Virus record (IMG/VR): IMGVR_UViG_3300013306_000062 | Coordinates: 1 to 21,306 of that record | Reading direction: 5' to 3' (one strand) | Source of the DNA: a virus | DNA length: 21,306 nucleotides | In this document: piece after piece, positions 11,809 through 20,082 of the stretch | Layout of the letters: each line of letters opens with the position of its first letter | How positions within the stretch are numbered: the first letter of the stretch is position 1 | Notes under the pieces: model-generated | What the model was told of the DNA's origin: nothing | Databases searched by the model: none | What the model saw: the letters and a program-made list of their open reading frames with translations, nothing else | Program-made: the position numbers and the translations under genes

Positions 11809-14800
11809 GTGGCTGACGACGAGAAGCTTGAAGTCGAAGTACGGGCGAACATCGCCGGTTTCGATAGGGACATGGCGGCCGCGGCGAAGTCCGTCAAAGG
11901 ACTTGGGGACGCCTCTGAGGCGGCGGATAAAAAGGCCGCTGCGGCAGCTAAGAAAGCCGCAGCTGAGCGGGCCCGCCAGGTTGAGGATCTAAAACGGGCT
12001 TCTACCGACATCGGCAAATACATGCTGGTTGCCGGCGCCGCCGTGGCAGCCGGTGTTGCACTATCTGTGGTGGAGTTCGCCAAGTACGACAAGGCAGCCT
12101 CCAACTACCGGGCAGTGTCCGGCGCTACTCGCGCCGAAATGGACCGGCTCAAGAAGTCCTCGATGGACCTGGGCGAGAGGTTCGGCTTCACCGCTGTCGA
12201 GGTAACGGACGCCGCGACGGCCCTGAACAAGGCTGGCGTGTCCACCGCTGACGTTCTAGGCGGTGCACTGTCCGGCGCACTGACCTTGGCGGCCACTGAC
12301 ACGATCGAAGTCGCTGACGCGGCCGAAGTCGCCGCTATCGCCATGACCCAGTTCAAGCTTCAAGGCAAGGACGTCCCGCACATCGTTGACTTGCTGGCCG
12401 CTGGCGCCGGCAACGCAGTGGGCGACGTGAAAGACCTGTCCTGGGGTCTGCGGCAGTCGGGCCTTGTGGCCTCACAATTCGGTCTCTCCGTGGACGAAAC
12501 AGTGGGCACCCTGTCCGCATTCGCGTCCGCTGGTTTGATCGGCTCTGACGCCGGTACAAGCTTCAAGCAGATGCTTCTATCCCTCGCTTCCCCGTCCGGC
12601 GTTGCGGCGAAGGAAATGGCGAAACTGGGCCTGTCCGCATACGACACCGAGGGTAACTTCATCGGCGTCGAGCGGCTGGCCGGCGAACTGCAGCGCACAT
12701 TGGGCGGCGTGTCACAGGAGTCCCGCAACGCTTCCCTGTCGATCATCTTCGGCCAGGACGCCATCCGGTCCTCCGCGGTGCTCTACGAGCTCGGCGCGGC
12801 CGGCGTTGCGGAGTGGATCGACAAGGTTGACCAGGCTGGCTACGCCTCCCGTGTCGCTGCCGAGAAGCTGAACAACCTGAACGGCGACTGGAAGAAACTC
12901 ACGGTGTCCGTTCAGAACGGCCTCATCGACATGGGCGGATCTTCGGAAAGCTTCCTCCGGCCCCTGATTCAGTCCGTTACTGGGGCTGTGCAGTCGTTCC
13001 GGGACCTCCCGGAGCCGATCAAGGGCGGCATCCTCATGATGGCTGGCCTGACTGCCGGCGCCCTGCTGCTGGGCGGCGCTCTGCTGACGGGGATCCCGAA
13101 GGTGGTCGAGTTCAAGGAGTCGTGGGACAAGCTCTCAAACTCGAGCAACAAGCACGCAAGCGCCATGTCGAAGATCGCTGTGGCTGTTGGCTGGGTGACG
13201 GCCGCTTACACTGCGGCAACGATCGCGGCCGGGCTCATGGCTGACGCGAAGGCCCGGACTGAAAGCAAGGCCAGTTCATCGCAGATCACGAACGGGATCG
13301 CTGGCGCGAGTCAGAACCCGGGCAAGGTCATGCCGGCCCTGGATTCAAGCTTCCGCAACATCACCAACCCGTCTAACAATCAGGGCTTCACGAAGGTCAA
13401 CGACTTCAAGAGCGCGCTGCAGCGGATTTACAAGCCGACCATTGCTGACACTGGCAACGACCTAGCTGGCAGCGTGTTCGGCAAGGACAGCTCATCCACG
13501 AAAGCCCGGGCGGCTTTCTCCGAGGTTGACCGGTCCCTCGCGGACCTGGCAGGAACGGGTGGCACGAAGGACGCTACGGCGGCGTTCGCTGAGATGAAGA
13601 AGAAGGCGACCGAAGCCGGCGTCCCCATCGAAGACCTCATCAAACTGGTCCCGAACTACCGGGACGCAATGGTGAACCTCGCCACGCAGAACGGCTTGAC
13701 GAACCTCACCGAGGAAGAAAAAGCCAAGGTACTCGAGGGCACGTCGCAAAAAATGGACACCGCCTCTGCCTCTGCCGAAGCGATGGCTAAGACCCAGGAA
13801 ACCAGCAAGATCGAGACTGAGAAGTGGTCGAAGGCGCTGGACGACATCGGCGTCTCGATGCAGGGAGCAATCGTCGGCCTGCAGAAGTTCACGGACTATC
13901 TTGTGTCGGCCGGCTTGCTCACGCTTTCATCTCGTGACGCGACGGCTAGCTACCAGGAAGCCCTTGACGGGGTGAAGGCGAAGACCGAAGCGATCATGGC
14001 TACCCAGGCGAAGTTCGGCGGGGTGCTGAACAAGACCGCGACGGACTTTGACCTGACAACCAAGGCAGGCAAGGACGCGAATGACGTCTACGCGGAAGTG
14101 GCGACGAAGGGTTTCGCTGCGGCTCAGGCGATGGCGAAGAACGGCGACAGCCAGCCCAAAGTCCAAGCACAGCTGACTGACACCTACAACGCGATGGTCA
14201 AGACCGCAGAGGGCTTCGACATGGGCAAGACAGAAGCGGAGAAGTTGACCCGCGAAATCCTGCACATTCCCCCGGGCGTCAAGGTCGAGTCGTGGATGGC
14301 TGACCAGGCGCGCATCGAGGCTGAGAAGACCAAGGGCGCGATGGACGCGATCAACGGCAAGGTGGTCCACACGTACATCATCAACCACGAATCGACGTTC
14401 CGGGACGTCATCGACAACTTCTTCACGGACCCGAAAGCAGCTCCGAAAGCACCTGTCGGCACTGGGACGGTCCTAGCACCACCGGTCAAGAAAGCTGGCG
14501 GCGGCGCTGTGGAAGGACCCGGGCCCAAGGGAGTCGATTCAGTCCACGGCCTTTTCGCACCGGGCGAGCACGTCTGGACCGCTGACGAGGTGGACAAGGC
14601 TGGCGGGCAGGGCGCGATGTACGCGATGCGCGCCGCAGTGAAGTCCGGCGCCGCCTATTCCGGCAACGGGGCGGCCACTGCGGGCTCCGCAGGTGCACAG
14701 GTCACGTTCGCCCCGGTCTTCCACGTCGCGTCGAACGACACGGGCGCCGTGGTGCAGGAAGTAAAGGGTTGGCTCCGATTTGAAGCACAGAAAGCAGGGC

Positions 14801-14817
14801 TGAGGATTGGTGGCTAA
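11809..14817 (+). CDS. Tape measure protein
   Basis: 1002 aa from GTG 11809, with TTGGAGG at 11797-11803, 5 nt away. It sets tail length and is ejected with the DNA. The N-terminus has a coiled-coil Ala/Lys region (about 22-60), then a membrane-like helix (71-91). A TP901-type tape measure core lies at about 95-385 (SGATRAEMDRLKKSSMDLGE, ATALNKAGVSTADVLGGALS, GVAAKEMAKLGLSAYDTEG). Two further hydrophobic helices follow (406-430 and 454-477). The C-terminus has the Gly-rich GGGAVEGPGPKGVDSVHGLF-type ending common in these proteins. No lysozyme or peptidase motif is seen. At about 0.15 nm per residue the predicted tail is near 150 nm. The stop overlaps the next gene. Confidence 0.95.
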   Translation: MADDEKLEVEVRANIAGFDRDMAAAAKSVKGLGDASEAADKKAAAAAKKAAAERARQVEDLKRASTDIGKYMLVAGAAVAAGVALSVVEFAKYDKAASNYRAVSGATRAEMDRLKKSSMDLGERFGFTAVEVTDAATALNKAGVSTADVLGGALSGALTLAATDTIEVADAAEVAAIAMTQFKLQGKDVPHIVDLLAAGAGNAVGDVKDLSWGLRQSGLVASQFGLSVDETVGTLSAFASAGLIGSDAGTSFKQMLLSLASPSGVAAKEMAKLGLSAYDTEGNFIGVERLAGELQRTLGGVSQESRNASLSIIFGQDAIRSSAVLYELGAAGVAEWIDKVDQAGYASRVAAEKLNNLNGDWKKLTVSVQNGLIDMGGSSESFLRPLIQSVTGAVQSFRDLPEPIKGGILMMAGLTAGALLLGGALLTGIPKVVEFKESWDKLSNSSNKHASAMSKIAVAVGWVTAAYTAATIAAGLMADAKARTESKASSSQITNGIAGASQNPGKVMPALDSSFRNITNPSNNQGFTKVNDFKSALQRIYKPTIADTGNDLAGSVFGKDSSSTKARAAFSEVDRSLADLAGTGGTKDATAAFAEMKKKATEAGVPIEDLIKLVPNYRDAMVNLATQNGLTNLTEEEKAKVLEGTSQKMDTASASAEAMAKTQETSKIETEKWSKALDDIGVSMQGAIVGLQKFTDYLVSAGLLTLSSRDATASYQEALDGVKAKTEAIMATQAKFGGVLNKTATDFDLTTKAGKDANDVYAEVATKGFAAAQAMAKNGDSQPKVQAQLTDTYNAMVKTAEGFDMGKTEAEKLTREILHIPPGVKVESWMADQARIEAEKTKGAMDAINGKVVHTYIINHESTFRDVIDNFFTDPKAAPKAPVGTGTVLAPPVKKAGGGAVEGPGPKGVDSVHGLFAPGEHVWTADEVDKAGGQGAMYAMRAAVKSGAAYSGNGAATAGSAGAQVTFAPVFHVASNDTGAVVQEVKGWLRFEAQKAGLRIGG

Positions 14818-15580
14818 GCAGATCATCTTGGACGGGAAAGTCCTTGAGGGCATCGACCAGTACGGCGAGTGGGGCGTCAAGTCGTTCGAGGGGTGGTGGG
14901 ATACCCCGGAGGGGAAGGGCGAAGACATCGCCCGCCCGAACACGGACGGCGATTTCGACACGCCCGTCTACTACGGGCCCCGGTATCCGACGCTGACGGG
15001 GATCTTCATCGCTGACACAGAGGCGAAGATGTTCGACGGGATGAACAGGTTCAACGGTTTGCTGCGGGCCCCGGGCCGGCTGCAGGTCATTGGGTACGGC
15101 AGCCGGGATCAGTGGGCGGACGTGAAGCGCGCGTCCGGCGCCGGCCCGACCATCACGCCGGCCACGGACACTATCTGTCATTGGCAGATCAGGGTCAAGG
15201 CGCCGGATTCCCGAAAGTTCGGGCTCGCCAACACCTACACCGTCCCGTCCGGCTCGAGCTACACGACGGTGTTCCACCGCGGCAACGCAGTGGGCTACCC
15301 GGTCATCAAGGTGTCCGGGTCCATGCCTGGCGGGTACAGGCTGCAGTCTTCGGGCGGCGCCGAGTATCGGGTCACGACTCCACTCGTGTCCGGTGCACCG
15401 CACACGATCGACATGGCGACGGGGTTGCTGCAAATCGCCGGCAACCTCGTCGCGGGCGGCGTCACCTGGGCTGACATCTGGCGCATCCCTGGCGCGTCCA
15501 CAGACACGGACCTCCGGGTCCAGCCGAACACCTCTGGGTCTGCCACGGCAACCGTGACCCTTTACGACACCTACATCTAA
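14810..15580 (+). CDS. Distal tail protein (Dit-like minor tail protein)
   Basis: About 256 aa from GTG 14810; TTG 14807 is one codon earlier. GAGG (14802-14805) lies within the end of the tape measure gene, which overlaps this one by 8 bp. The N-terminal half (QIILDGKVLEGIDQYGEWGV, GFEGWWDTP-like segment with DIARPNTDGDFDTPVYYGPR and YPTLTGIFIAD) fits the strand-rich ring domain of distal tail proteins. The C-terminal half (from about 150) looks like a galectin-like beta sandwich (YPVIKVSGSM, VTTPLVSGAPHTIDMATGLL, AGNLVAGGVTWADIWRIPGA). It would connect tail tube and baseplate. Position immediately after the tape measure supports this strongly. Confidence 0.83.
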   Translation: MAKQIILDGKVLEGIDQYGEWGVKSFEGWWDTPEGKGEDIARPNTDGDFDTPVYYGPRYPTLTGIFIADTEAKMFDGMNRFNGLLRAPGRLQVIGYGSRDQWADVKRASGAGPTITPATDTICHWQIRVKAPDSRKFGLANTYTVPSGSSYTTVFHRGNAVGYPVIKVSGSMPGGYRLQSSGGAEYRVTTPLVSGAPHTIDMATGLLQIAGNLVAGGVTWADIWRIPGASTDTDLRVQPNTSGSATATVTLYDTYI

Positions 15581-15590
15581 GGAGGCCCTT

Positions 15591-16682
15591 GTGACGGCAC
15601 TGGAACGAGTCTGGGTGTGCGACACCATCACCGGGCAGCGATTGAACGTGATCCCGATGAAGGACTTCCCCTGGGCGCGGTGCTTGAATGAGGGCTCGAC
15701 CGGCCGGGCGACAATCCTGGTCACCGACTCCACGGTGAAAACAGTGAATCTCCGCAACCTGATTGTGGAGCGAACCAACACACTCGTCTACGAAGTCGGC
15801 GGGAAAGTGGTGGCCGCAGGCGTCATCATGGACACCGACTACGACAAGGACGCCGGGACGCTCACAATATCCCATGCAGACATCTGGAAGATCCTCGAAG
15901 GCCGGCTGCTCATCAAGCATGGGGCGGCGGCCGTCAAGACGGAGAAGCTGGTTTACGGGCCACTGTCGCTCGGGACGATCGCTAAGCGCGTTGTGCAGGA
16001 AGCGATCGCCCCGGGCGGCTGGTACGACTTGCAGATTCTTTTCCCTGCCGACGTCGCCGGCACAGAAACCCGCTCCTACTTCGGGTATGCGCTGCAGTCC
16101 ACCACGGATGTCCTGCAGGAAATCATGGAGTCCGATGGCGGCCCGGACATCGAGTTGGCCCCGCAGTGGAATATCGTCACCGGCAACCTGGAATGGGTCA
16201 TGCGCTCGGTCAATAACCTCACATCCTCCGGGGTGTGGGAGTTCAACCTAGACGCGCCGAAGCCGGCAGCTTCCAAGGTGACGGCGAAGTCGGACACGTC
16301 CCGCTTCTCTAACAACGCCTACGCCACAGGTGAGGGCACGGAAAAGAACATTCTGCTCCGCTCTAACCCGCAGCCGGACCATACCCGGCCTGCGGACGAA
16401 AGTGTCACCCCGTTCAAGGGAGTCAAAGACGCCGGCGTGCTGGGCTCGCTGGCGGTGGAACGCTCGAGGGTGCTGTCCGTCCCGACAAGGCAGTACGCCA
16501 TGTCGATCTTGAAGGACGGCGCGCCTGCCGTTATTGACCTCGCCCTGGGCGACACGGTACGGCTCATCAGCGCCGCGGATCCTTGGCTTCCGACCGGTAC
16601 GACGTCGCACCGGCTTATCAAGTTCAGCGGCAACCTTGACGGCATGGAAGTCAAGATCGAATTTCAACCGACAGGGGCGTGA
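15591..16682 (+). CDS. Minor tail protein, baseplate hub-like (Gp37/Tal N-terminal type)
   Basis: A 363-aa protein at GTG 15591 with GGAGG at 15581-15585. It starts with strand-rich MTALERVWVCDTITGQRLNV and has the hub-type motif IVERTNTLVYEVGGKVVAAG, then VIMDTDYDKDAGTLTISHAD and a long middle resembling Sipho_Gp37/tail-hub domains recalled from actinophages. The C-terminal part contains VIDLALGDTVRLISAADPWL and SHRLIKFSGNLDGMEVKIEF, the last resembling the closing strand of hub barrels. No peptidase or lysozyme active site is recognised. The role would be forming the central hub beneath the distal tail ring. Confidence 0.78.
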   Translation: MTALERVWVCDTITGQRLNVIPMKDFPWARCLNEGSTGRATILVTDSTVKTVNLRNLIVERTNTLVYEVGGKVVAAGVIMDTDYDKDAGTLTISHADIWKILEGRLLIKHGAAAVKTEKLVYGPLSLGTIAKRVVQEAIAPGGWYDLQILFPADVAGTETRSYFGYALQSTTDVLQEIMESDGGPDIELAPQWNIVTGNLEWVMRSVNNLTSSGVWEFNLDAPKPAASKVTAKSDTSRFSNNAYATGEGTEKNILLRSNPQPDHTRPADESVTPFKGVKDAGVLGSLAVERSRVLSVPTRQYAMSILKDGAPAVIDLALGDTVRLISAADPWLPTGTTSHRLIKFSGNLDGMEVKIEFQPTGA

Positions 16683-16683
16683 C

Positions 16684-17301
16684 ATGGGGCTGATTAACAA
16701 CCTGACACAGCCGATGAACGATAGCCCCCGGCGTCTCCGGGCGGTGGAAACCGGGGCGCCGATGAACAGCGGCGCGGTGGGCAGCGGCGGGTTCGAGGTC
16801 TACGACGGCGGTGTAATCACGATCAGCAACGGCGGCCTAGTGGTAACGGGCTCCGCGGAAATAATCGGAGAACTAATCGCGTCCGGCACCATCAGCTTCA
16901 CGGGCACCCTAACCCAGTCCGGCGAGTCCACTTTCACCGGGCCTACGCACATCGAAGGTGAGACGGACATAACCGGGGACACGACTGTGACTGGCGACCT
17001 CAGCGTTGCGGGCTCGGGCAAGATCACCGCGGGGAACACGGTCATCGACCCGTCAGCTTCGAATGGCGGCGTCACGTTCGCATCCGGCGGCGGCGTCGGC
17101 GGGAACGGCGGCGCGGTAGCGGTCAGGGGATCCGGTAACGCCGGCCTACTCACGGACGCTACCGCAGCACTGTTCGCCGGCGCGACTCAGATGACAGTTG
17201 GGGACGGTTCGGTCAAGATCGACGGGCTGCCCACCATCTCGGGCGTCACCGCGAACCTTTACATGGACCCGTCCACAAAGCAGATCAAGCGCATTACCTA
17301 G
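16684..17301 (+). CDS. Minor tail protein with glycine-rich beta repeats
   Basis: A 205-aa protein at ATG 16684, one base after the preceding stop, with AGGGG at 16672-16676. After an N-terminal linker (MGLINNLTQPMNDSPRRLRA) it has a series of short strands in the G-x-I/L-x-V/T-x-G style: GGVITISNGGLVVTGSAEI, ASGTISFTGTLTQSGEST, DITGDTTVTGDLSVAGSGK. This is typical of trimeric beta-prism or beta-helix tail tip proteins. A second Gly-rich part (GGGVGGNGGAVAVRGSGN) and the short end (LPTISGVTANLYMDPSTKQI) follow. Its stop TAG overlaps the stop of the opposing lipoprotein gene in a shared CTAG. It probably forms part of the tail tip fibre. Confidence 0.75.
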   Translation: MGLINNLTQPMNDSPRRLRAVETGAPMNSGAVGSGGFEVYDGGVITISNGGLVVTGSAEIIGELIASGTISFTGTLTQSGESTFTGPTHIEGETDITGDTTVTGDLSVAGSGKITAGNTVIDPSASNGGVTFASGGGVGGNGGAVAVRGSGNAGLLTDATAALFAGATQMTVGDGSVKIDGLPTISGVTANLYMDPSTKQIKRIT

Positions 17302-17627
17302 CGGCAGAGGTACTGCTTCGCAGCGGCGGCAACGGTTAGGTGATCGACGGCTAGCTTCACGTCGGCGTACTGCTTCATGACGCTTTCCCGGTATGCATCC
17401 TTGCTCTGAAACACGAGACTCACGCAGGCGCCGTATGCCTCGCTGAGGATGTCGCTGTCGCCCGCCTTGAGTGCTGCCAGGTGCGGGCGTACCGCGCTGA
17501 GCATGTCGCTCTGGACGGTGGTGGCCGGCTGCACGACTGCCGCGGCCTCCATGCGTTCCGGCGCAGGCGCGGAACAGCCCGTGAGCGCGAGTGCGGCGAT
17601 TAGTGCAAGTCCCCCAAGTTTTCCCAT
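17298..17627 (-). CDS. Lipoprotein, moron-like, on the opposite strand
   Basis: A 109-aa minus-strand protein from ATG 17627-17625. The N-terminus MGKLGGLALIAALALTGC is a lipoprotein signal peptide: a Lys, a hydrophobic core, and the lipobox LTGC with the lipidated C18. The mature part is about 91 residues, helical, with two cysteines (C68, C108) that could form a disulfide. It would be anchored on the outer face of the cytoplasmic membrane. I recognise no known domain. It lies against the direction of the tail operon, has its own -10-like element and no ribosome site, and its stop overlaps the stop of the plus-strand gene. By analogy with other phage lipoproteins it may block superinfection, but that is inference. 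Confidence 0.8.
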   Translation of the reverse strand: MGKLGGLALIAALALTGCSAPAPERMEAAAVVQPATTVQSDMLSAVRPHLAALKAGDSDILSEAYGACVSLVFQSKDAYRESVMKQYADVKLAVDHLTVAAAAKQYLCR

Positions 17628-17633
17628 GCGCTG

Positions 17634-17639
17634 AGTGTA
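17634..17639 (-). promoter_or_regulatory. Putative leaderless -10 promoter of the lipoprotein gene
   Basis: On the minus strand TACACT lies 6 nt before the lipoprotein ATG (TACACT-CAGCGC-ATG), the same spacing seen for the minus-strand gene at the left edge. No ribosome site is present, so the transcript would be leaderless. No good -35 match is found; an AT-rich patch AATTAA lies at the right distance. Confidence 0.45.
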
Positions 17640-17668
17640 GCGAACTGCGCACCAATTTAATTCTCCAC

Positions 17669-17689
17669 GGCCCCACGGGGCCCTTTTTT
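17669..17689 (+). terminator. Intrinsic terminator with six T
   Basis: GGCCCC (17669-17674), AC and GGGGCC (17677-17682) form a GC stem (or a 5-bp stem with loop CACG), followed by C and TTTTTT (17684-17689). This is the only U-tract terminator of the classic kind seen between plus-strand genes. It would stop transcripts coming from the tail operon, partly or fully, just upstream of the esterase gene. Confidence 0.78.
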
Positions 17690-17706
17690 ATGCCCAGGAG
17701 GCGTAC

Positions 17707-19446
17707 ATGGCGACCTTGACAGGTTCCGCGAAGGACTTCCGGCCGCAGCCGCTCGGGTCAACGGCAGTGGTAATCATCACCCCATTCGGGGCGGCCGCTT
17801 CGGTATCAAAGTCGCTGCTGGTGTCCAGGCCGATCCGGGTCATACCGGCGTCGGATGGTTCTTTCAGCGTTGACCTTGCTTCCTACGACGGCACCAACCC
17901 CCCGACCGCCTATCACGTCCGCGTTGAGTGGACGGACAGTGCGGGGAACATCACTGGCGGCGAGGACTTCCCGTGGCCGCTGGTGGTCACTGGCAGCGGC
18001 AACCTCACGGACATGTTCGCCATCCCCACTGCTACAGGGTTCCTGACCAAGGGCGACAAGGGCGACGACGGCGATTCCGTCATGCAGGCCGCGTTCGATG
18101 CTCTCGTGGCGCGGATGCCGAAGCCGGGATCCGATGACCGCTTCCGGGTTATCGACCTGAACGGCAAGACTGCGTTGGAGGTTGACCCTGCGGGGCAGAC
18201 CATCGTCGGTGACGCCGTGCTCAAAGCGACGGACGGGTTCCGCGTCACTGACAAGGACGGCTTTATCGCTCTCGAGGTCACGCCGGACGGCAAGACCCGC
18301 GTCTATGACCCGACGTTCGCCGTTGGCGGCACGGGTTCTGCCGGGGCGACCATCACGACGCTGCACGCTTTCCTGGCGGTGGGCCAGTCGAACATGTCCG
18401 GCCGCGGCCTGCCGATCAGTTCGGGCCTTGACCCGAACGACCCGCGCATCTTCCAGTACGGCGCGAACCGGAGGACATTGGAGCCCGCGACGGTCCCGCT
18501 GGACATGCACGACACCCCTTCCGGGCTGTCGCCGGCGACGGCCTTCGCTCGTGAGTACCTGAAAACGCAGCCCGCGAACGTCGGCGTCCTCATCATCCCC
18601 GCGGCGCACGGCGCTACCGGGTTCACGTCCGCCGCGGACACGCTCACATGGACCGTGGGCGCCGCATCAGCGCCTTCCTACGACCTGCCCGCACTCGCGG
18701 TCACACAGACCATCGAAGCACTCACGGCGGCGCAGGCAGGCGGCTACACGGTAACGCTCAAGGCGGCGCTGTGGCACCAGGGCGAGAACAACAGCGCCAT
18801 GTCCCAAACCACCTACGAAGGGCTGCTGGACACCCTCATCGGCTACTTCCGCACCCAACTGTCCGTCCCGGAGCTACCGTTCGTGGCCGGGCAGATGTGC
18901 CCCGAAGGCATGGAAGTGACGCCGGCGAAGTACACCATCGACGGCGCGCACCAGGCAACCCCGGCCCGCGTCACCCACACCGGGTTCGCCAAAGCCACCA
19001 CGGACGGCCACAACACCGGAGACACCACCCACTTCTCAAGGACCGGCATCGAGTACCTGGGGAAGACGTACCTGTCCGGCTACTGGGAGGCAGTCTTCAA
19101 CGAAGGCGCCGCCCCGGGCGCGGCGATCAACGTCGCGGCATCAAAGGCGGGAACGACCGTCACAGCCTCATGGGACGCCCCGCCGAAGACCCTCACCCAG
19201 GCCACAACCTACGGGTTGTACGGCGGCGGGACTGACTACGTGTGGACCGCGCCGGCATCGCGCATCACCGCATACAAGGTCGAGACGAAGACCGGCACCG
19301 GGGCATGGACCGTCGCCACCCGGTCCCGGCCGGCGAACAGGTCCGAAACCGTCACCGTCCCCACCGGAACCACCCTCGTCCGCGTCACTGCCCTCAACGG
19401 GGCGACCGCAGCAACCCCCGTAACCGTCACCGCCGTAGGAGCCTAA
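17707..19446 (+). CDS. Tail spike-like carbohydrate esterase (SASA/SGNH family)
   Basis: A 579-aa protein at ATG 17707 with AGGAGG at 17696-17701. Layout: an N-terminal beta domain (about 1-110) probably for tail attachment; a short collagen-like GDKGDDGDS (116-124); two related strand repeats (FRVIDLNGKTALEVDPAG at 147-163 and FRVTDKDGFIALEVTPDG at 178-195); an SGNH-type esterase domain (about 215-465); and an FN3-like C-terminal sandwich (about 470-579). The esterase has block I GQSNM (S228 nucleophile), WHQGE (356-360), and DTTHF (D439, H442), matching the sialate O-acetylesterase (PF03629-type) catalytic set. It probably removes O-acetyl groups from a host surface glycan during adsorption. 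Substrate unknown. Confidence 0.88.
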   Translation: MATLTGSAKDFRPQPLGSTAVVIITPFGAAASVSKSLLVSRPIRVIPASDGSFSVDLASYDGTNPPTAYHVRVEWTDSAGNITGGEDFPWPLVVTGSGNLTDMFAIPTATGFLTKGDKGDDGDSVMQAAFDALVARMPKPGSDDRFRVIDLNGKTALEVDPAGQTIVGDAVLKATDGFRVTDKDGFIALEVTPDGKTRVYDPTFAVGGTGSAGATITTLHAFLAVGQSNMSGRGLPISSGLDPNDPRIFQYGANRRTLEPATVPLDMHDTPSGLSPATAFAREYLKTQPANVGVLIIPAAHGATGFTSAADTLTWTVGAASAPSYDLPALAVTQTIEALTAAQAGGYTVTLKAALWHQGENNSAMSQTTYEGLLDTLIGYFRTQLSVPELPFVAGQMCPEGMEVTPAKYTIDGAHQATPARVTHTGFAKATTDGHNTGDTTHFSRTGIEYLGKTYLSGYWEAVFNEGAAPGAAINVAASKAGTTVTASWDAPPKTLTQATTYGLYGGGTDYVWTAPASRITAYKVETKTGTGAWTVATRSRPANRSETVTVPTGTTLVRVTALNGATAATPVTVTAVGA

Positions 19447-20055
19447 ATGGACATCGTACTGAACACCCGATTCGCTAATTCGCTGCTGCCCAGGGTTCCG
19501 CAGCCGGGGTTCTTCGACAACTTCAACCGGACCACGGGCCAGCCGCTCGGGTTCACGTCGGGTGAGAACCGGCCGTGGAAGTTCTTCTCGAGCGGCGGCC
19601 CGTCCTCGTGGATCATCACCGCAGGAGGCACCGCGGACCTGAGTGTGGGCGGCGGCATCAACGTGGCCGCTGTGGATGCCCTCGCCAGCAACGGAACGCT
19701 TTCAGCGAAGCTCGCCGTGATGGGCGGATCAATCCGTCACGCCGGCCTCGCGTTCCGGGTGCTGGACGCGAACAACCACTTCTTTGTCCACCAGTCGGCC
19801 CCGGACATCGGGATCCAGCTTTACAAGCGCGTCAACGGCACCGCGACGTCGATCGCTTCCGGCACGTACATGTACCACGAAGGCGACGTGATAAGCGTCC
19901 AGCTCAGTGACGCGAACATCATCGTCCAGGTCAACGGGTCCACGAAGCTCACCGCCACCGACACCACGTTCCAGGGCGAAACCCGGCACGGGCTCTACGC
20001 GAACAACGACACTCCCGCGTTCGAGTGGGACGACATCACCTTCACTGCAGCCTAA
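19447..20055 (+). CDS. Lectin-like tail-associated protein
   Basis: A 202-aa protein whose ATG 19447 follows the previous stop directly; AGGAG lies at 19437-19441. The N-terminus DIVLNTRFANSLLPRVPQPG is a probable attachment peptide. From FFDNFNRTTGQPLGFTSGEN onward it looks like a concanavalin/laminin-G-like jelly roll: WIITAGGTADLS, then RHAGLAFRVLDANNHFFVHQ, LYKRVNGTATSIASGTYMYH, VISVQLSDANIIVQVNGSTK and the closing RHGLYANNDTPAFEWDDITF. Such folds bind sugars. With the esterase before it and the fibre after it, it probably takes part in glycan recognition at the tail tip. No catalytic residues of a glycosidase are seen. Confidence 0.75.
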   Translation: MDIVLNTRFANSLLPRVPQPGFFDNFNRTTGQPLGFTSGENRPWKFFSSGGPSSWIITAGGTADLSVGGGINVAAVDALASNGTLSAKLAVMGGSIRHAGLAFRVLDANNHFFVHQSAPDIGIQLYKRVNGTATSIASGTYMYHEGDVISVQLSDANIIVQVNGSTKLTATDTTFQGETRHGLYANNDTPAFEWDDITFTAA

Positions 20056-20082
20056 CCACCCCTTCACGAGAGGAGGCCCCAC

